A DNA stretch of 64,000 bases from Clostridiales bacterium (GTDB taxonomy: Bacteria; Bacillota_E; Sulfobacillia; Sulfobacillales; JAIMBI01). Positions 26,501 to 35,846 of the stretch are shown one piece after another. The number at the start of each line of letters is the position of its first letter. Position 1 is the first letter of the stretch. The translations under genes were made by a program, and so were the position numbers. The stretch lies in NCBI GenBank assembly GCA_027318915.1, contig DAHVOH010000002.1, positions 1-64,000 of the forward strand, read 5' to 3'. Under the pieces are notes generated by a model. It was not told where the DNA came from and ran no database searches. It worked only from the letters and a program-made list of their open reading frames with translations.

Positions 26501-27230
26501 GACGCGACCAGGCCAGCGCGGCCAAGGGCAGCGGCAACGCCACGGCCACCAAGACGAGGGCCAGGGGCAGGGCTGCGTTCAGGCCAAATTCCTCCAGGAC
26601 CACCCAGACGCCTACCGGCAGACCCTCGGGGTGATAACTGACGACAATGGGTGCGCCGAAGGCACCGATGGCGCGACTCCAGGCCATGGCCGCACCCACC
26701 GCCAGACTGGGAGCGGCCAGCGGAAGCACCACGCGCCAGAATGTGCGCCGCGGGCTCAGACCCAACGTGCCGGCCACCTCGCGGTAGAGGCGGGGGACGG
26801 CGGAGAAACCCGACCAGGCCACGAAAACATAGTACGGCGCCGCCTCGTACACTTCGGCCAGCACCAAGCCCGAGGCCGTGTTGGTCCAGCCGAGCCGGGT
26901 GAGGCTCATCGGACCCACCAGATACGACAGCACCAGTCCCACCACCAACGGTGGGAGCAGCAAGGGAACGGCCAAGATGACCTCGGCCCAAAATCGTCGG
27001 CCACCGTTGAGATGGGAGAGGCCCCATGCCAAGGGCGTGCCGCCGGCCAGAATGATACCCAAAGCCGCCAGCGACGCCGCCAGCGAAGTGGCCGTCAGAT
27101 GGCCCGCCGTGTGCGGCGGTATTTGCGGCCAGTGCCGAACGCCTTCCACCAGAAGGACCATGGCCGGCGCCAGCAGGACGATGCTCAGGACGGCGACCAG
27201 CATCCACCATCCCGGCTTAAGACCGGACAT
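26487..27230 (-). CDS. ABC importer permease (molybdate/tungstate type)
   Basis: 247 aa with about six membrane helices. The ATPase-contact motif is visible in EVAGTLGLSPRRTFWRVVLPLAAPSL (EAA loop, G at the usual place). ATG at 27230 is chosen since the longer frame from 27347 would add 39 non-hydrophobic residues overlapping the binding-protein gene. The overlap with that gene is then 14 nt. Confidence 0.9.
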   Translation of the reverse strand: MSGLKPGWWMLVAVLSIVLLAPAMVLLVEGVRHWPQIPPHTAGHLTATSLAASLAALGIILAGGTPLAWGLSHLNGGRRFWAEVILAVPLLLPPLVVGLVLSYLVGPMSLTRLGWTNTASGLVLAEVYEAAPYYVFVAWSGFSAVPRLYREVAGTLGLSPRRTFWRVVLPLAAPSLAVGAAMAWSRAIGAFGAPIVVSYHPEGLPVGVWVVLEEFGLNAALPLALVLVAVALPLPLAALAWSRRVAR

Positions 27231-28161
27231 CGCGCAGAGTCGGGGGGATGGCGTGAACCCGGCCCCAGTACTGGAACGGAATCCACCGGTAGCCATCTCG
27301 GATCCACGGCTCCGGATGCTGCAGCAAGTAACGGGCGAAGCGCTCACCCTGCGCGCTTGACCCGACCACGGTCACGTCGACGGTGAGGGGGGCGCCGCGG
27401 ACGACGCGGCCGTCGGACAACCGCAGGGAGGCTTGACGGTAAAAAAAGGCGTCCTGCTCGTGCGAGAAGTTGATGGCGGCCGGCAGAAGGATGTAGGGCA
27501 AGTGATGCTCGCGCGCCTCGGGCAGAAACGCGCTGGACGCGTCCAGATTGCCCGACTCCAGTTGACTCAAGATCCCGGTTTCGGAAAAGATCTGGGCCGG
27601 ATTGTCAGGCGAGCCCAGCACCTGCTGCACGGTGGCGGCAGGCAGGCCGTAGAGCCGCTGGGCCAGTTCCACCATGAGATAGAAGGCTTGACCCTGCGGG
27701 TCGGTGTTGGGATTGGTGCGGCCCAGCCGAAATCCCGGGGTGGCGAGGATGCGAAACAACTGGCGGAAGGGCACTTTGCCCGCCGCGACCGCCTCCAGCT
27801 CGGGCGCAAACCGACTCTTGGGGTTGTAGGCCAACACCAGCGGGGCGCTGGCAAATCCGATGGCCCACGGGGCGCGCGCGCCCAGGACCGCGATGGGGGC
27901 CGTTCCGATGCTGAGAAAAACGTCGGCCGGCACGGTTCCGGAACGAATCTCCTGTGCCAGCCCCAGGGCACCGCCCCCCCGTCCCTGGTAGACCAAATGG
28001 GTGGCGTGGTCAAACGCCGGGCCCACCTGTTGATCCATGAGGTATCCGAGCGACCCGGCATACGCCACGGGGACCGTCCGCGATGCCTGCTGACTGCCGC
28101 ACCCCGCCAGGAGCGCGACCCCCGCCAAAACGCCCGCGATCTGCCCTCGCAATTTGGACAC
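27217..28161 (-). CDS. Oxyanion-binding lipoprotein (molybdate/tungstate-type substrate-binding protein)
   Basis: 314 aa. A lipoprotein signal ends in the lipobox LLAGC (Cys at about 21). AGSLGYLMDQ, PADVFLS, LVLAYNPKSRFAPEL and GRTNPNTDPQGQAFY follow the layout of ModA/WtpA proteins, in which these loops bind the oxyanion. GTG start at 28161 follows AGGAGG by 6 nt. It is first in the operon binding protein-permease-ATPase-regulator. Molybdate versus tungstate cannot be decided. Confidence 0.87.
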   Translation of the reverse strand: MSKLRGQIAGVLAGVALLAGCGSQQASRTVPVAYAGSLGYLMDQQVGPAFDHATHLVYQGRGGGALGLAQEIRSGTVPADVFLSIGTAPIAVLGARAPWAIGFASAPLVLAYNPKSRFAPELEAVAAGKVPFRQLFRILATPGFRLGRTNPNTDPQGQAFYLMVELAQRLYGLPAATVQQVLGSPDNPAQIFSETGILSQLESGNLDASSAFLPEAREHHLPYILLPAAINFSHEQDAFFYRQASLRLSDGRVVRGAPLTVDVTVVGSSAQGERFARYLLQHPEPWIRDGYRWIPFQYWGRVHAIPPTLRDVRS

Positions 28162-28214
28162 GCGACGCCTCCTGCGCTGTGCTCCAGGGGAACCTGCCTG
28201 TATGTTCGACTTCG

Positions 28215-28243
28215 ACCGTATCTAATAGATGTCGGCCTGTCAA
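28215..28243 (-). promoter_or_regulatory. Promoter of the oxyanion ABC operon
   Basis: On the reverse strand a consensus TTGACA (28238-28243), a 17-nt spacer and TACGGT (28215-28220) lie about 54 nt upstream of the binding-protein start. The -10 is poor, which fits a regulated promoter. Confidence 0.5.
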
Positions 28244-28383
28244 CAAAAGATCACAACGCGACGGAGCGTTGGACGTTTCATGGCGGCTCCGCCGCAGTGC
28301 CGCCGGGATCCGGCTGACAGGGATCGGAGGCCGTCAGCGCCTCGAGTACGAACCCGGACGCCGGGCCGTTGAGCGCGCCGGTG

Positions 28384-28392
28384 TGTGCTATG
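28384..28392 (+). promoter_or_regulatory. Possible extended -10 upstream of the DUF1992 gene
   Basis: TGCTATGCT fits an extended -10 element 62 nt before the ATG at 28455. No matching -35 is seen. Confidence 0.3.
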
Positions 28393-28454
28393 CTGACGGC
28401 ATACCCCGGCAGCGGCGATCGGAACACCATGGCGACAGACGGGAGGAAGGCCCC

Positions 28455-28883
28455 ATGGGTCTCTTCAAACGGCGGGGGCCGGTCGTGCCCGCGAAGAACA
28501 CCGAGGTCGACGATCCCGGGCTGCCCGAGGGACGGATCGAGTCGGCCATCGACCGCGCCATGCGGGCTGGCGAGTTCGACAATCTGCCGGGCAAGGGAAG
28601 CCCCCTGCCGGACGCCTATCTCAAAGCCGGATCCGACTTCTTGGTGCAGAAGATCCTCAAGGAGCAAGGGTTTGTACCCGTGTGGGCACATCTTCTGCAG
28701 ACGGTGGACCATCTTGACGCGTGCGCCGCCATCCTGGGCGAGGCCATTCAGGACGACGAGATTCGCCAACTTCGGGTGGAGGTGCTGACCACGCGCAACA
28801 CCGTCGTCCGCGCCCTCAACCGACAAGCGCCCAGCCCCGCCCTGCAGCGCGGGCTTCGGGACCCGGAAAAGGGACTCCGCTAG
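28455..28883 (+). CDS. DUF1992 (DnaJ-C28-like) protein
   Basis: 142 aa. The conserved DUF1992 core is visible as IESAIDRAMRAGEFDNLPGKGSPL near residue 30, followed by a helical stretch FLVQKILKEQGFVPVWAHLL. The function of the family is unknown. GGGAGGAAGG precedes the ATG. It is divergent from the oxyanion operon and followed by a strong stem-loop. Confidence 0.85.
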   Translation: MGLFKRRGPVVPAKNTEVDDPGLPEGRIESAIDRAMRAGEFDNLPGKGSPLPDAYLKAGSDFLVQKILKEQGFVPVWAHLLQTVDHLDACAAILGEAIQDDEIRQLRVEVLTTRNTVVRALNRQAPSPALQRGLRDPEKGLR

Positions 28884-28902
28884 CGCCCGCGCCCTGCGTC
28901 AG

Positions 28903-28934
28903 CAGCCCGCGCCGCTCCCGCGCGCCGCGGGCTG
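28903..28934 (+). terminator. Stem-loop after the DUF1992 gene
   Basis: A 9-bp perfect stem CAGCCCGCG/CGCGGGCTG with a 14-nt loop lies 20 nt after the stop codon and is followed by TCTTCGCG, a weak U-run. Confidence 0.5.
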
Positions 28935-29152
28935 TCTTCGCGTCCCACCGGAGGCCAGCCGGGCCCGGGTGCCCTCCGGGTCTCAGTACCTGACCATCCT
29001 AAGCGCGCCGGTCCGACGCCGATGAGGTCTCGGCCCCGCCGGGTGTCGGCGGGGGCGGCGGAGGAGCAGAGAAATCGGACGGAGATAGGAGTTTTCGTGT
29101 CAAATCGCGAAGTGTCCCCGACCTAAGTCAATCTGCGGAAAGAGGGATGGCC

Positions 29153-30772
29153 ATGGCGCGTCTGGATGGTTTAATGATGGACTATCCGTTGGACATCACC
29201 GCCATCTGGCGGCACGCGGAACGCTACTACAGTCATAAGCCGCTGGTGACGAAACTGCCGGATCAGAGCTTTCATCGCTACACCTATGGCGATATGTTCG
29301 AGCGCGCGCGACGGCTCGCCGTGGCGCTGGGCGAACTGGGGGTGGAGCCGGGTGACCGGGTGGCCACCTTCTGCTGGAACACATACCATCACTTGGAAAT
29401 GTATTTTGCCATCCCCGCCATGGGCGCGGTCGTGCACACCGTCAATCTGCGCCTGCACCCCGAAGACCTCGTCTACCTGTTCAATCACGCCGATGACAAG
29501 GTGATCCTGGTGGACCGCACCGTGCTGCCCCTCATCGCGCCGCTGCGCGAGCGGATTCCCGCCCGGCACGTGGTGGTGGTCGACGAGGGGGAGGAGCCTC
29601 CGCCGGGCTTTCTGTCCTATCAGGCGTTGATTGCCGGTGCGGACGCCGGCCGGTTTCGGTTCAATGTGGAGGACGAGCGTCAGGCGGCGGCGATGTGCTA
29701 CACGTCGGGCACCACGGGACGGCCCAAAGGCGTGTTGTACTCCCACCGCTCCACCGTGCTGCACACCCTGAGCTCCACCAATGCCCAGGGCGGGATCGGC
29801 ATCGTGGAGACCGATGTGCTCAGCCTGATGGTGCCGATGTTTCACGTCAATGGGTGGGGACATCCGTGGACGGCCACGCTGCAGGGCGCGAGTCAGGTGT
29901 TCCCCGGTCGCTATCTGGATCCGGAATCCCTGCTGAGTCTGTTTGCCTCGGAGCGTGTAACCGTGGCCGCCGGCGTCCCGACGGTGTGGCTCGGCGTGCT
30001 GCAGCTGTTGGACGACAATCCCGGGCGCTGGGACCTGTCGGCGCTGCGTTACATGTTGGTGGGCGGCGCAGCCATGCCCCAAGCCATCATGCGCGCGTTT
30101 GACGAGCGCCACCACATCCGCGTCGTGCACGCCTGGGGCATGACGGAAACGTCGCCCTTGGGCTCGGTATCCATCTTGGCGTCAGACCTTGATGACGCCC
30201 CCGAAGACGTCAAGTATCGCTATCGGGCGACCCAGGGCCGACCCACTCCGCTGGTGGAGGTGCGCGCCCGCGCCGAGGACGGGAGCGAGGTTCCCTGGGA
30301 CGGCCGCGCCTTGGGCGAGTTGGAAGTGCGGGGGCCGTGGGTGGCCAAGGCCTACTACGGCGCTCCGGAAGGGGACGACCGCTTCACGGCCGACGGATGG
30401 TTTCGCACCGGTGACATCGTCACCATTGATGACAGAGGCTACATCACCATTCAAGACCGCAGCAAGGATGTCATCAAGTCGGGCGGCGAGTGGATAAGCT
30501 CCGTGGCGTTGGAAAACGCCATCATGGGCCACCCGGCCGTACTTGAGGCGGCGGTCGTGGCAATGCCGGATCCTCATTGGCAGGAACGGCCGTTGGCGGT
30601 GGTGGTGCCCAAGCCGGGCCAGTCCGTGACCTTGGAGGACCTGCGCGAGTTCCTGGCGCCCCACTTCGCCAAATGGTGGCTGCCCGACCGTCTTGAGCTG
30701 GTGGACACCATTCCCCGCAGCGCGGCCGGCAAGTTCCTGAAAACCGAACTCCGCCGACGCTTCGCCGGTTGA
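29153..30772 (+). CDS. Fatty/medium-chain acyl-CoA ligase (AMP-forming)
   Basis: 539-aa adenylate-forming enzyme that activates carboxylic acids to CoA thioesters. It has the P-loop [13 protein letters not shown] (about residue 183), WGMTETSP (A5), GWFRTGDI (A7), [17 protein letters not shown] (hinge) and the catalytic Lys in [11 protein letters not shown]. The similarity is closest to medium/long-chain enzymes of AlkK type. ATG at 29153 is favoured over 29147 for distance from AAAGAGG. It stands alone. Confidence 0.93.
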   Translation: MARLDGLMMDYPLDITAIWRHAERYYSHKPLVTKLPDQSFHRYTYGDMFERARRLAVALGELGVEPGDRVATFCWNTYHHLEMYFAIPAMGAVVHTVNLRLHPEDLVYLFNHADDKVILVDRTVLPLIAPLRERIPARHVVVVDEGEEPPPGFLSYQALIAGADAGRFRFNVEDERQAAAMCYTSGTTGRPKGVLYSHRSTVLHTLSSTNAQGGIGIVETDVLSLMVPMFHVNGWGHPWTATLQGASQVFPGRYLDPESLLSLFASERVTVAAGVPTVWLGVLQLLDDNPGRWDLSALRYMLVGGAAMPQAIMRAFDERHHIRVVHAWGMTETSPLGSVSILASDLDDAPEDVKYRYRATQGRPTPLVEVRARAEDGSEVPWDGRALGELEVRGPWVAKAYYGAPEGDDRFTADGWFRTGDIVTIDDRGYITIQDRSKDVIKSGGEWISSVALENAIMGHPAVLEAAVVAMPDPHWQERPLAVVVPKPGQSVTLEDLREFLAPHFAKWWLPDRLELVDTIPRSAAGKFLKTELRRRFAG

Positions 30773-30803
30773 GCGGCCGGGTCGGCACGGTGTGGGCGTG
30801 GCG

Positions 30804-32927
30804 TTAGGGGGGTGTGAGCGCCTTTAAGATGCGTTGCAGCAGGGAGCGGCTCGGCGGGGGGAACGCGGTCCGGGGTGTCGGGGGCGTGGACCCGCCGACC
30901 GTCCCGCCGCCGCCAGGGGGAGCACTGCCCCCGCCGCCACCGCAGCCGGGGCTGTAACGGGTGGGCGCATGGCCCCGGATGAACACCTCGCGATAGGCGT
31001 TGCAGCAACCGTTGGCCAGAAGTCCGGTGCCTTCGCAGACGCTCCTCCACACCACCCCGGGCGGTTCCGGAAACGTCACGACCGGCTGCCCGGCCAAGGC
31101 GTGCGTCATGAAGCTGGCCCATACCGGGCCCGCGCCCCGATCGCCGGTGAGATGGATGGGCGTATCGTTGTCGTTGCCGACCCACACCACACCGACCAGC
31201 TGCGGCGTAAATCCCGCCAACCAGGCGTCGCGTTGCAAGGATGACGTCCCCGTTTTGGCGTCCCCGGGCCGCCAAAACACCGCCGTGAGGTCGTGGGCGG
31301 TGCCGACCGGGCTCACCAAGGGAGCGGTGAACAGCTGGTCCACCACGTAGGCCACCTGGGGGGAGAGCACCCGTGTCCGGACCGTGGCCGCTTGATACAA
31401 GGTGGCGCCGTCCGCGCTCGAGATGCGCAGGACCGCGCGCGGGACCACCCGGTATCCGCCGTTGGCCAGCGTCGCCAACGCGCTCGCCACCTCCAGCGGG
31501 CTCAACGAACTGGATCCCAAGGCGGTGGTCAGGTTATCGGCCAGCGGGCTGGTGATGCCCATCCGGTGCGCCATGCGGATCACGGCCGCAGGTCCGAGCT
31601 GGTCCATCCACTTGAGCGCGACGATGTCGTCCGAGATGGCGATGGCCCGGCGCATTGTCAGCGGCCCGTTGTAGACGTGACCGAAATTGTGGGGAACGTA
31701 CCACCCGCCGTGGCCGTTCGGAAAGCGGACCGGGCCAGAGACTTTGACCGCCGAGGTGGAGTAGCCTTCGGCAATCGCGGTGGTGTACAGAAAGTATTTG
31801 AACACCGAACCGGTCTGGCGAAACGCCCGTGTGGCGCGATCGAAGGTGGAGACGACATATTGGCGGCCGCCCACCAGCGCTTCGATGTTGCCGTTTTGGG
31901 GGTTGACGCCCGCCACGGCTCCTTCCGGCTCGGGGACGCCGCCCACCGGCGTCGCCGGGGGCATGTCGTTGGCCATGGCCCGGTCGGCGGCGCGCTGGGC
32001 GGCCGGGTTGAGGCTGACCACGAGGCGGTAGCCACCCGTGTACAGTGACTGGGCGACGGTGGGGTCGATGCGCCGGAGTTGGTCGGCCACATATTGAAAA
32101 TAGTACGGTGCCAAGGTCGACCAGTTGGGCAGCGTCGGACCCGACAGGGCGAGAGGGCTTGCCTCGGCACGGCGTGCCTCCGCCGCGGAAATATAGTGCA
32201 GCTGCGCCATCCGGGCCAGCACCAGGTTGCGGCGGGCCCGGGCCGCTCCGGGGTGCAGGTAGGGGTCGTAATAACTGGGCGCCGTCACCAAACCGGCCAG
32301 CAGGGCCGACTCGGGCAGCGTCAGGCTGCGCGCTCCATGACCGAAGTACACGCGGGCGGCGGCACCGATGCCGTAGGCGCCGTGGCCGAAGTACACGTCG
32401 TTCAGATAGGCGTCGACAATCTGGGCCTTGGTATACACCGCGCCCAGCTTAAACGTGATGAGCAGCTCTTTGAGCTTGCGGGTCACCGTTCGTTGATCCG
32501 ACAGATACAGATTCTTGGCCAGCTGCTGTGTGAGGGTGGACCCGCCTTCCACCACGCGCCCGGCGCTGATGTCGGCGGTGAGCGCTCTTAAGATGCCCAC
32601 CGGGTCGATGCCCGGTTCCATCCAAAAGCGGTCGTCTTCGATGGCCACCAGCGCGTTCTGCATGACGGGCGGAATATGGTCGGGCGCGACCGGAATGCGG
32701 TTTTCGGTGCTGTAGAGAAACGTGAGCAGCTGGCCCCGGGGGTCATAGACCAGCGTGTCGCTGGGCAGCGTGGGCGGCGGGAGGAGAAGCCAGGCGCCCG
32801 GGAGTCCCAGCGCCACCACCGCGACCACGAGGACGGGCAGACTCACGCTGGCCGCCGTGGCGGCGAGACGGCGCCGGAGCCTGCGCCACCAGGGTTCGCG
32901 ATGAAATCGCGCACGCCGACTGGGCAC
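30804..32927 (-). CDS. Class A penicillin-binding protein (glycosyltransferase + transpeptidase)
   Basis: 707 aa. A cytoplasmic Arg-rich tail and one membrane helix (about 28-50) are followed by the GT51 domain with catalytic E97 in IEDDRF and GGSTLTQQLAKNLYL. The transpeptidase has S374-V-F-K377 and K558-T-G. The middle motif, normally SxN, reads S432-D-D434. In the GT motif the usual His of FxxHxG is E104 (FWMEPG). The C-terminus is a Gly/Pro-rich tail with four Cys. It polymerises and crosslinks peptidoglycan at the outer membrane face, subject to those substitutions. It is divergent from the polyamine operon. Confidence 0.92.
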   Translation of the reverse strand: MPSRRARFHREPWWRRLRRRLAATAASVSLPVLVVAVVALGLPGAWLLLPPPTLPSDTLVYDPRGQLLTFLYSTENRIPVAPDHIPPVMQNALVAIEDDRFWMEPGIDPVGILRALTADISAGRVVEGGSTLTQQLAKNLYLSDQRTVTRKLKELLITFKLGAVYTKAQIVDAYLNDVYFGHGAYGIGAAARVYFGHGARSLTLPESALLAGLVTAPSYYDPYLHPGAARARRNLVLARMAQLHYISAAEARRAEASPLALSGPTLPNWSTLAPYYFQYVADQLRRIDPTVAQSLYTGGYRLVVSLNPAAQRAADRAMANDMPPATPVGGVPEPEGAVAGVNPQNGNIEALVGGRQYVVSTFDRATRAFRQTGSVFKYFLYTTAIAEGYSTSAVKVSGPVRFPNGHGGWYVPHNFGHVYNGPLTMRRAIAISDDIVALKWMDQLGPAAVIRMAHRMGITSPLADNLTTALGSSSLSPLEVASALATLANGGYRVVPRAVLRISSADGATLYQAATVRTRVLSPQVAYVVDQLFTAPLVSPVGTAHDLTAVFWRPGDAKTGTSSLQRDAWLAGFTPQLVGVVWVGNDNDTPIHLTGDRGAGPVWASFMTHALAGQPVVTFPEPPGVVWRSVCEGTGLLANGCCNAYREVFIRGHAPTRYSPGCGGGGGSAPPGGGGTVGGSTPPTPRTAFPPPSRSLLQRILKALTPP

Positions 32928-32980
32928 CGGTTTCCCTCCCTGGGCTCAGTATTGCGGTGGACGCCGTTTCGGATGCACGG

Positions 32981-33009
32981 TTGCGGGGGGAGCATGGCGC
33001 ATCTATAAT
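32981..33009 (+). promoter_or_regulatory. Promoter of the polyamine operon
   Basis: TTGCGG (32981-32986), a 17-nt spacer and consensus TATAAT (33004-33009) lie about 55 nt before the decarboxylase start. Confidence 0.65.
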
Positions 33010-33062
33010 GGGCAGGATTTGACCGGGGGGTTCCCGCGGTCATGGTGAGGAGGCCTGGCGAC

Positions 33063-33524
33063 TTGTTGGACACGCCCCGCACATTCACACTGGTGGCAGG
33101 CGCCGCCGAAGCGGACACCCGGCTCAACGCATTTGATGCGGCCTTGCTGAAGGCCGGAATCGGGAACGTCAATCTGTTGAAGGTGAGCTCGATTTTGCCG
33201 CCGGGAGCGGTGGAGGCGCCTCACGTGGAACTTCCGCCGGGTGCGCTGGTGCCGACGGCTTATGGCGCGATGACATCCGATGTGGCCGGGGAGTTGATTT
33301 CCGCCGCGGTGGCGGTGGGCATTGGGGACGACGGCAGCTACGGCGTGATCATGGAGTTTTCCGGCCGCTGCAGCCGGGAGGAGGCTCTCGCTACGGTGAA
33401 GCACATGACGGAAGAGGCCTTTCGCTATCGTGGCCGCACCTTGACCAGAGTGCTGGCTCAGGGCGTAGAGCATCGGGTGGATCGGATTGGGTGCGCCCTG
33501 GCGGCCGTCGCCCTCTGGTACTAG
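33063..33524 (+). CDS. Pyruvoyl-dependent arginine decarboxylase
   Basis: 153 aa. Makes agmatine from arginine using a self-generated pyruvoyl group. The family core LNAFDAALLKAGIGNVNLLK is followed by VSSILPPG; autocleavage is expected between S42 and S43. TTG at 33063 is chosen because GAGGAGG lies 9 nt upstream and it gives the usual N-terminus; the ATG at 33042 precedes that site. speE and speB follow with almost no gap. Confidence 0.9.
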   Translation: MLDTPRTFTLVAGAAEADTRLNAFDAALLKAGIGNVNLLKVSSILPPGAVEAPHVELPPGALVPTAYGAMTSDVAGELISAAVAVGIGDDGSYGVIMEFSGRCSREEALATVKHMTEEAFRYRGRTLTRVLAQGVEHRVDRIGCALAAVALWY

Positions 33525-33526
33525 GC

Positions 33527-34351
33527 ATGGCCAGAGACGTATGGTTCACCGAGTGGCAGACGGCGGACGTGACGCTGGGGTTGCGGGTCAAAGGCGTGCT
33601 GCGCCATGAGAAGACCCCGTATCAGGAATTGATGGTGCTGGACACGGACGCGTACGGGCGGGTCCTGGTCTTGGACGGTGCCATTCAAACCACCGAACGG
33701 GACGAATTCGCCTACCATGAGATGATGGCGCACGTGCCGCTGACACTGCACCCGCATCCGCGTCGCGTCGCCGTCGTTGGCGGCGGTGACGGGGGCGTGT
33801 TGCGGGAAGTGCTCAAACACCCCGAGGTGGACGAAGGCCACTTGGTGGAGATTGACCAGCGGGTGCTGGACGCCTCGCGCGACTTTTTTCCCGCCATCGC
33901 CCGCGGTCTCGACCACCCCCGTGCCGTCATCCATATTACCGACGGCATTCGCTGGATGGAGGAAGAGGCGCGGGAGTTCGACGTGATTATCGTGGATTCC
34001 ACCGACCCGGTGGGTCCCGCCCAGGGACTGTTTGGCGAAGCGTTCTATCGCTCGGTGAGCCGTGCCCTGCAACCCGACGGCATCTTGGTGGTGCAGTCGG
34101 AATCTCCCCTCTTGGAGCCTGACCTGGTCCGGCAAGTGCAGAAGAACCTGCGGGCCGCCTTTCCCGTGGTGACGCTCTACCTCGGTGCCGTGGCCACGTA
34201 TCCCACCGGTCTGTGGACGTACAGCCTGGCCAGCCGGAAACCGTTGGGCACACCCCGCGCGGTGGGCGATCTGGGCACCCGCTATTGGACGCCCGCCGTG
34301 CAGCAAGGGGCCTTCTGGCTGCCGCCGATGGTTCAGGAGCTGCTGGCGTGA
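33527..34351 (+). CDS. speE: Spermidine synthase-family aminopropyltransferase
   Basis: 274 aa. Transfers aminopropyl from decarboxylated SAM. Motifs: YQELMVLDT and VLVLDGAIQTTERDEFAYHEM near the start, VAVVGGGDGGVLREVLKH (dcSAM site), VEIDQRVL, and IIVDSTDPVGPAQGLF. The start at 33527 lies 2 nt after the decarboxylase stop; the longer frame from 33491 would overlap it. The gene order suggests the amine acceptor may be agmatine rather than putrescine. Confidence 0.93.
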   Translation: MARDVWFTEWQTADVTLGLRVKGVLRHEKTPYQELMVLDTDAYGRVLVLDGAIQTTERDEFAYHEMMAHVPLTLHPHPRRVAVVGGGDGGVLREVLKHPEVDEGHLVEIDQRVLDASRDFFPAIARGLDHPRAVIHITDGIRWMEEEAREFDVIIVDSTDPVGPAQGLFGEAFYRSVSRALQPDGILVVQSESPLLEPDLVRQVQKNLRAAFPVVTLYLGAVATYPTGLWTYSLASRKPLGTPRAVGDLGTRYWTPAVQQGAFWLPPMVQELLA

Positions 34352-35217
34352 GCGGTCCCGTGTGGCTCCGTCAGGACCGCTTTCTCGGATTTGAGCGGAC
34401 ATGGCCGGCCGCCCGCTGGGTGCTCATGGGCGTGCCCATGGATTTCACCGCCTCCTTTCAGCCCGGGTCCCGCTTCGCTCCGCAACGCATCCGGGAGGCG
34501 TCCTACGCGCTGGAGACATACTCGCCCGAATTGGACGCGGATTTGACCGAGCGGGCCTTGCATGACGCGGGCGACTTGGAACTGCCGTTCGGACAGGTGG
34601 ACGCGAGCCTCGCCATCATCCGCGAGGCGGCCTCGCGTGTGTTGGACGCCGGCAAGCACTGGATTGCGCTGGGTGGCGACCATCTGGTGGCGCTGCCGTT
34701 GATCGAGGCGGTGGCCGACCGTTACCCGGACGTGGTGGTGGTGCATTGGGACGCCCACACCGATCTGCGGGACGCGTATATGGGGCAACGGCTGTCGCAC
34801 GCCACGGTTTTGCGTCGCGTGGCCGAGTTGCTGGGCGACGGCCGCGTCTATCAGTTCGGCATCCGATCCGGCACGCGGGAGGAGTGGATCTATGCGCGGC
34901 AGCACACGCACCTGTTCCCCGACCGGGTGGCCGAGCCGCTCCTGTCTGCGCGCGCGCAATGGGGCGCGCGGCCGGTCTACCTGACGCTGGACGTGGATGT
35001 CCTGGATCCGGCTTTTCTGCCGGGAACCGGAACGCCGGAGCCGGGCGGCATCACCCCGCAGGAAGCGTTTGCCGCGGCCCATGCTTTGCTGGGCACTCAC
35101 CTGGTGGGGATGGACGTGGTGGAAACGATGCCCTTGGCCGATCCGTCGCTCCGCACGGCGCTTACGGCGGCCAAGCTCGTGCGCGAGCTGGCTCTAGTGG
35201 CCAGCGCGCCACTCTAA
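34348..35217 (+). CDS. speB: Agmatinase / aminopropylagmatine ureohydrolase
   Basis: 289-aa ureohydrolase. The Mn ligands are in GGDHLVALP, HWDAHTDLRD and LDVDVLDPAF. The GTG of a GTGA overlap with speE is the likely start. Canonically it splits agmatine to putrescine and urea; after SpeE in this operon it could act on N1-aminopropylagmatine to give spermidine directly, as known in Thermus. Confidence 0.9.
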   Translation: MSGPVWLRQDRFLGFERTWPAARWVLMGVPMDFTASFQPGSRFAPQRIREASYALETYSPELDADLTERALHDAGDLELPFGQVDASLAIIREAASRVLDAGKHWIALGGDHLVALPLIEAVADRYPDVVVVHWDAHTDLRDAYMGQRLSHATVLRRVAELLGDGRVYQFGIRSGTREEWIYARQHTHLFPDRVAEPLLSARAQWGARPVYLTLDVDVLDPAFLPGTGTPEPGGITPQEAFAAAHALLGTHLVGMDVVETMPLADPSLRTALTAAKLVRELALVASAPL

Positions 35218-35246
35218 AAGCGTCGCGCCGCCGATCCGGTCCGCCG

Positions 35247-35846
35247 CTACGGCAGGTAAAATCCTTCCACCGGGCGGCGTTCGGGCCGCACCCGGCTTGC
35301 CAGCCGGGCGGATGCGTCGGGCAAGGCCGGGCCGGCCCTTTGACCGGCGTGCGCCTGCGCCCACACCTGAGCTTCCTCGCGGCTTTTGCACCGGCTCACC
35401 GGCCGGTCGATCAGGGATTGCGCGGCGCGGGCGAGACGCTCCGCCTCGTGGGCGAGCACCGCCTCGATGAGCGGATGGATCACCGGGGCTCCGGTCGCCG
35501 CGAGGAAGGTGGAGGGCAGTCGATTGTTGCGGCTGTGGTTGCATGGCCGGCAGGACACCACACAGTTGTCCCACCGCGTTTCGCCGCCGAGGGACACGGG
35601 CACCAGGTGGTCGATGGTGGACCCCGGCTGTCCGCACCAAGCGCAGACCAGTCCGTCTCGGCGGAGCACGTCGCGAAAGATGCGGCGGTAGGCGAGGGGT
35701 CGGTAGCGCAGGTGCAACACGCCGTCGACCAGATCGGCCAACCCCAGGGCCAGGTTCTCGTCGGCCTTGGCCTGTGTGCAGGGCGTGAGGACGCGGCCGC
35801 CGGGATCCACGACCGGCACCGCGCCCGTCGATGTTTCCAAACCCAT
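35247..35846 (-). CDS. HNH endonuclease
   Basis: 199 aa. The HNH core is CAWCGQPGSTIDHLVPVSLG, then WDNCVVSCRPCNHSRNNR: two CxxC zinc knuckles around the DH...N...H active site. The N-terminal 60 residues and a C-terminal Ala/Arg-rich helix are unassigned. GGAGGGG precedes the ATG. Such single-domain HNH proteins are often solitary nucleases of unknown role; no methylase or phage gene lies nearby. Confidence 0.87.
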   Translation of the reverse strand: MGLETSTGAVPVVDPGGRVLTPCTQAKADENLALGLADLVDGVLHLRYRPLAYRRIFRDVLRRDGLVCAWCGQPGSTIDHLVPVSLGGETRWDNCVVSCRPCNHSRNNRLPSTFLAATGAPVIHPLIEAVLAHEAERLARAAQSLIDRPVSRCKSREEAQVWAQAHAGQRAGPALPDASARLASRVRPERRPVEGFYLP

